Part shown: positions 21,700 through 23,511 of the stretch, in pieces
Numbering within the stretch: position 1 is the stretch's first letter
Layout: the number at the start of each line of letters is the position of its first letter
Origin: Ichthyophonus hoferi
Taxonomy: Eukaryota; Opisthokonta; Ichthyosporea; Ichthyophonida; Ichthyophonidae
NCBI GenBank assembly: GCA_002751075.1
Contig: NAOQ01000033.1
Location: 173,076-196,586, forward strand
DNA: 23,511 nt
Direction of reading: 5' to 3'
Translations under genes and position numbers: made by a program
The notes under the pieces: model-generated
What the model saw: only the letters and a program-made list of their open reading frames with translations
Databases searched by the model: none
Told to the model about the DNA's origin: nothing

Positions 21700-22396
21700 G
21701 ACGTCAGTGGTCCCTTTGTCACCAATAAATATAATTATGGATTCAATATACGCCAATAATAATCTCCAATAAAATAAAAAGCTTTTATACACAAATACAA
21801 ACGCTTAATTTTATGCACGTTTTACAATCCCATTCCATTGTAGATCAAGCCGTTATATGATAGGCAAATGATATGTATATATATTATATATATGTATACT
21901 TTTATATATGATGTATAGATAAAATACATAACATAGTTTATGTTGTATATACTACATTAAAAGTAGTTTACTATCTATATTTAGGTATATTATATATTAT
22001 TATTATTGTAAACTATAGATATTATTATCTTCTATATTAGTATATTAATATAATATATATAATATATCACATTATAACCGTATAGTTAACACACCAATAT
22101 CTTGTAAGTATAACAGAAAGGAGCAGCATATAAATATAAGGGTATGCGTGTTGTGCACATATACGTGTGTGGTAATATTCAAGTCCCCCTCTCACTCTCC
22201 CTCCCCCTTCCTCTTCTTTCTCTCCATATTTGTGTTCTTGTTCATAATCATGCTTACAAAACTTCCACAGTCTCCTAGTAATAATTGCGTATATGCGTAT
22301 ACAACCCTCATACCTCCCATGTCTCCTTACCATATCTCCTTCCCTCCCCAACCTCTCTTTCTTACTTTCCACTCACTCATACATATTAGCACAAAC

Positions 22397-23466
22397 ATGC
22401 AGAGTTGTAACGGTGATAGACTACAACGAGAAAAAGAGAACGAAAGACTATTCAAGACAGGACTGTACTATTATACTACCAATGATGTAGGCACTCCTTT
22501 TAAAGACGTCATCCATAAACGTCAACTCTCCATACCCATCCCCACTTTTGAAATGCATCCTTATGACCCTAGTTACCACCTCCCCTCCTACCCTCTCCTC
22601 CCTACCTTGCCAGGTATACACCGTGTACAAGGACGGCATGGCTCTCATGTTATGTGGATATTCCCCTCAGGATATGAACTGGTTGCTAAGGCACAGGCTA
22701 AAAATATGCGATGGATGAGAGAATGCCCACTTGTACCTTATAGCTATGGCTTTTATAGCAGTCAGGAGGATGCTCAGTTTCCTCACACCCGTGGTCCTGA
22801 ACCTACCAACCCCCTATGGATAGGGGATTGGTGTAGTGGGGCAATAGGGTTGTCAGAGTGGAAGCGGAAGAGGGCGGACCGGGTAGAGATGGATGACGTC
22901 ATAGCTATCTTGTGGTACCTTGGGGCAACCTTGAGGTTTGCCATGAGAAAGACTGCCAAAGAACAACGATGTCATATGGATATAGAGGTAAGGTGAGCAT
23001 GGGTAGTAGCTATATATGGGTAGTGAGTATGGCAGCCTTGTGATGAGCTGTTATGTTATGTGTATGTGTATATGTATATGTATATATGTATACGCACATT
23101 TATATGCATATACGTAGATATAACTATTATATATGTGTTTTTATAATTACCCATATATAGATAATTAATGATAGATTTGAAGGTAGAAAGAGCCATGCAT
23201 ATAGTGTGGTGTATATGATAGTGTAAAAATTAATATATACCTATACCTATACCTGTGCCTATAGATATACTTGTACTTTTACTCATCCATTTATTCTAAC
23301 AGCCTGGTCACATTATGATGGTACCCTGTTGGATGAACCAATGGGTGCCTATGCTTTGGGACTGGTCATCCAGTGTTCAATTAGCTGCCGAGGGATGCAC
23401 TACTGGAGGTATTAAAAGGCCCCGAACTCTACTATACTCAAATGGATACGCTAGTATTGCTTTAAA
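22397..23466 (+). CDS. Unrecognised Trp-rich protein, 5' part (two exons, truncated by window edge)
   Basis: I do not recognise the family. Exon 1 is 22397-22987 (197 codons) ending at an excellent donor GAG|GTAAGGTGAG. Exon 2 is 23303-23466, after TTATTCTAACAG, ending at TTAAA|GTATGT; both junctions keep the frame. The protein is soluble-looking, with no signal peptide or membrane segment from this ATG. Notable segments are HVMWIFPSGYELVAKAQAK (about 84-102), MRWMREC, DWCSGAIGLSEW (144-155), and in exon 2 VPCWMNQWVPMLWDWSSS. Periodic Trp and Pro residues and a clean frame argue for a real gene. The start at 22397 is the last ATG before strong coding character. It follows an acceptor-like CATATTAG, and the frame stays open upstream with in-frame ATGs at 22250 and 22319, so an upstream exon or earlier start is possible. 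At least one more exon lies beyond the window. Confidence 0.7.
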
Positions 23467-23499
23467 GTATGTAGCTAATTGGATGTTACACTGTTTAAT

Positions 23500-23511
23500 A
23501 TATATATATAT
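23500..23511. repeat. (TA)n run at right edge
   Basis: Short TA dinucleotide run ending the window, in the intron after exon 2 of the Trp-rich gene. Confidence 0.6.

Larger units (their letters stand above)
21282..22396. other. Intergenic region between two divergent genes
   Basis: About 1.1 kb between the FkbH ATG and the first ATG of the unknown gene. It holds a (GGTA)n tract, an AT-rich stretch around 21860-22070, the palindrome GTGCGATCGCAC at 21688-21699 and a CT-rich stretch from about 22185 to 22375. It must contain promoters for one or both genes, but I see no diagnostic TATA box. Confidence 0.55.

Noticed and set aside
22148-22396. N-terminal extension of the right-end gene with a hydrophobic run
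   Set aside because: The stretch is a CT-rich tract that translates to Ser/Pro/Leu/Phe and ends in an acceptor-like CATATTAG. Coding character begins only after 22397.

Overview
The window is eukaryotic nuclear DNA. It is AT-rich, full of microsatellites, and its genes are broken into exons with GT..AG introns of mostly 160-960 bp in all three phases. The gene content points to an animal, probably an early-branching one such as a demosponge: a PIAS-type SUMO ligase, a carnosine-synthase-like ATP-grasp enzyme, a Copia retrotransposon fossil, and a bacterial-type FkbH enzyme with host introns. The sponge placement is inference; the sequence itself only shows an intron-rich eukaryote.

Layout. 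(1) 40-2859, minus strand: the 5' half of a PIAS-family gene (short first exon, a SAP-domain exon, the start of a PINIT domain), running off the left edge. (2) 2860-7508: gene-poor AT-rich DNA with several perfect palindromes, one promoter-like patch near 6036-6163 and a few unconvincing exon candidates. (3) 7509-10727, minus strand: an old, broken Ty1/Copia LTR element with two diverged LTRs and a likely 5-bp target duplication. (4) 10733-12830: intergenic, ending in a TATA-type promoter. (5) 12967-14676, plus strand: a two-exon gene for a 495-residue carnosine-synthase-like ATP-grasp ligase. (6) 15231-21281, minus strand: a ten-exon gene, reconstructed here with every intron phase matching, for an 894-residue protein. 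It has a cold-shock-like domain, a charged linker, a full long-form FkbH / HAD-IIIC enzyme with a GNAT-like half, and a C-terminal extension I do not recognise. (7) 22397-23466, plus strand: the 5' part of an unrecognised Trp-rich protein gene, divergent from the FkbH gene and running off the right edge.

How the genes may relate. The ATP-grasp gene and the FkbH gene converge tail to tail. The FkbH gene and the unknown gene diverge from an intergenic space of about 1.1 kb. In bacteria FkbH proteins load a glyceryl unit from 1,3-bisphosphoglycerate onto an acyl carrier protein for polyketide assembly, and ATP-grasp ligases join amino acids or peptides. Two small-molecule enzyme types side by side could be a small biosynthetic locus or chance. 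The most unusual object is the cold-shock-like domain joined to a complete FkbH enzyme in a multi-exon eukaryotic gene.
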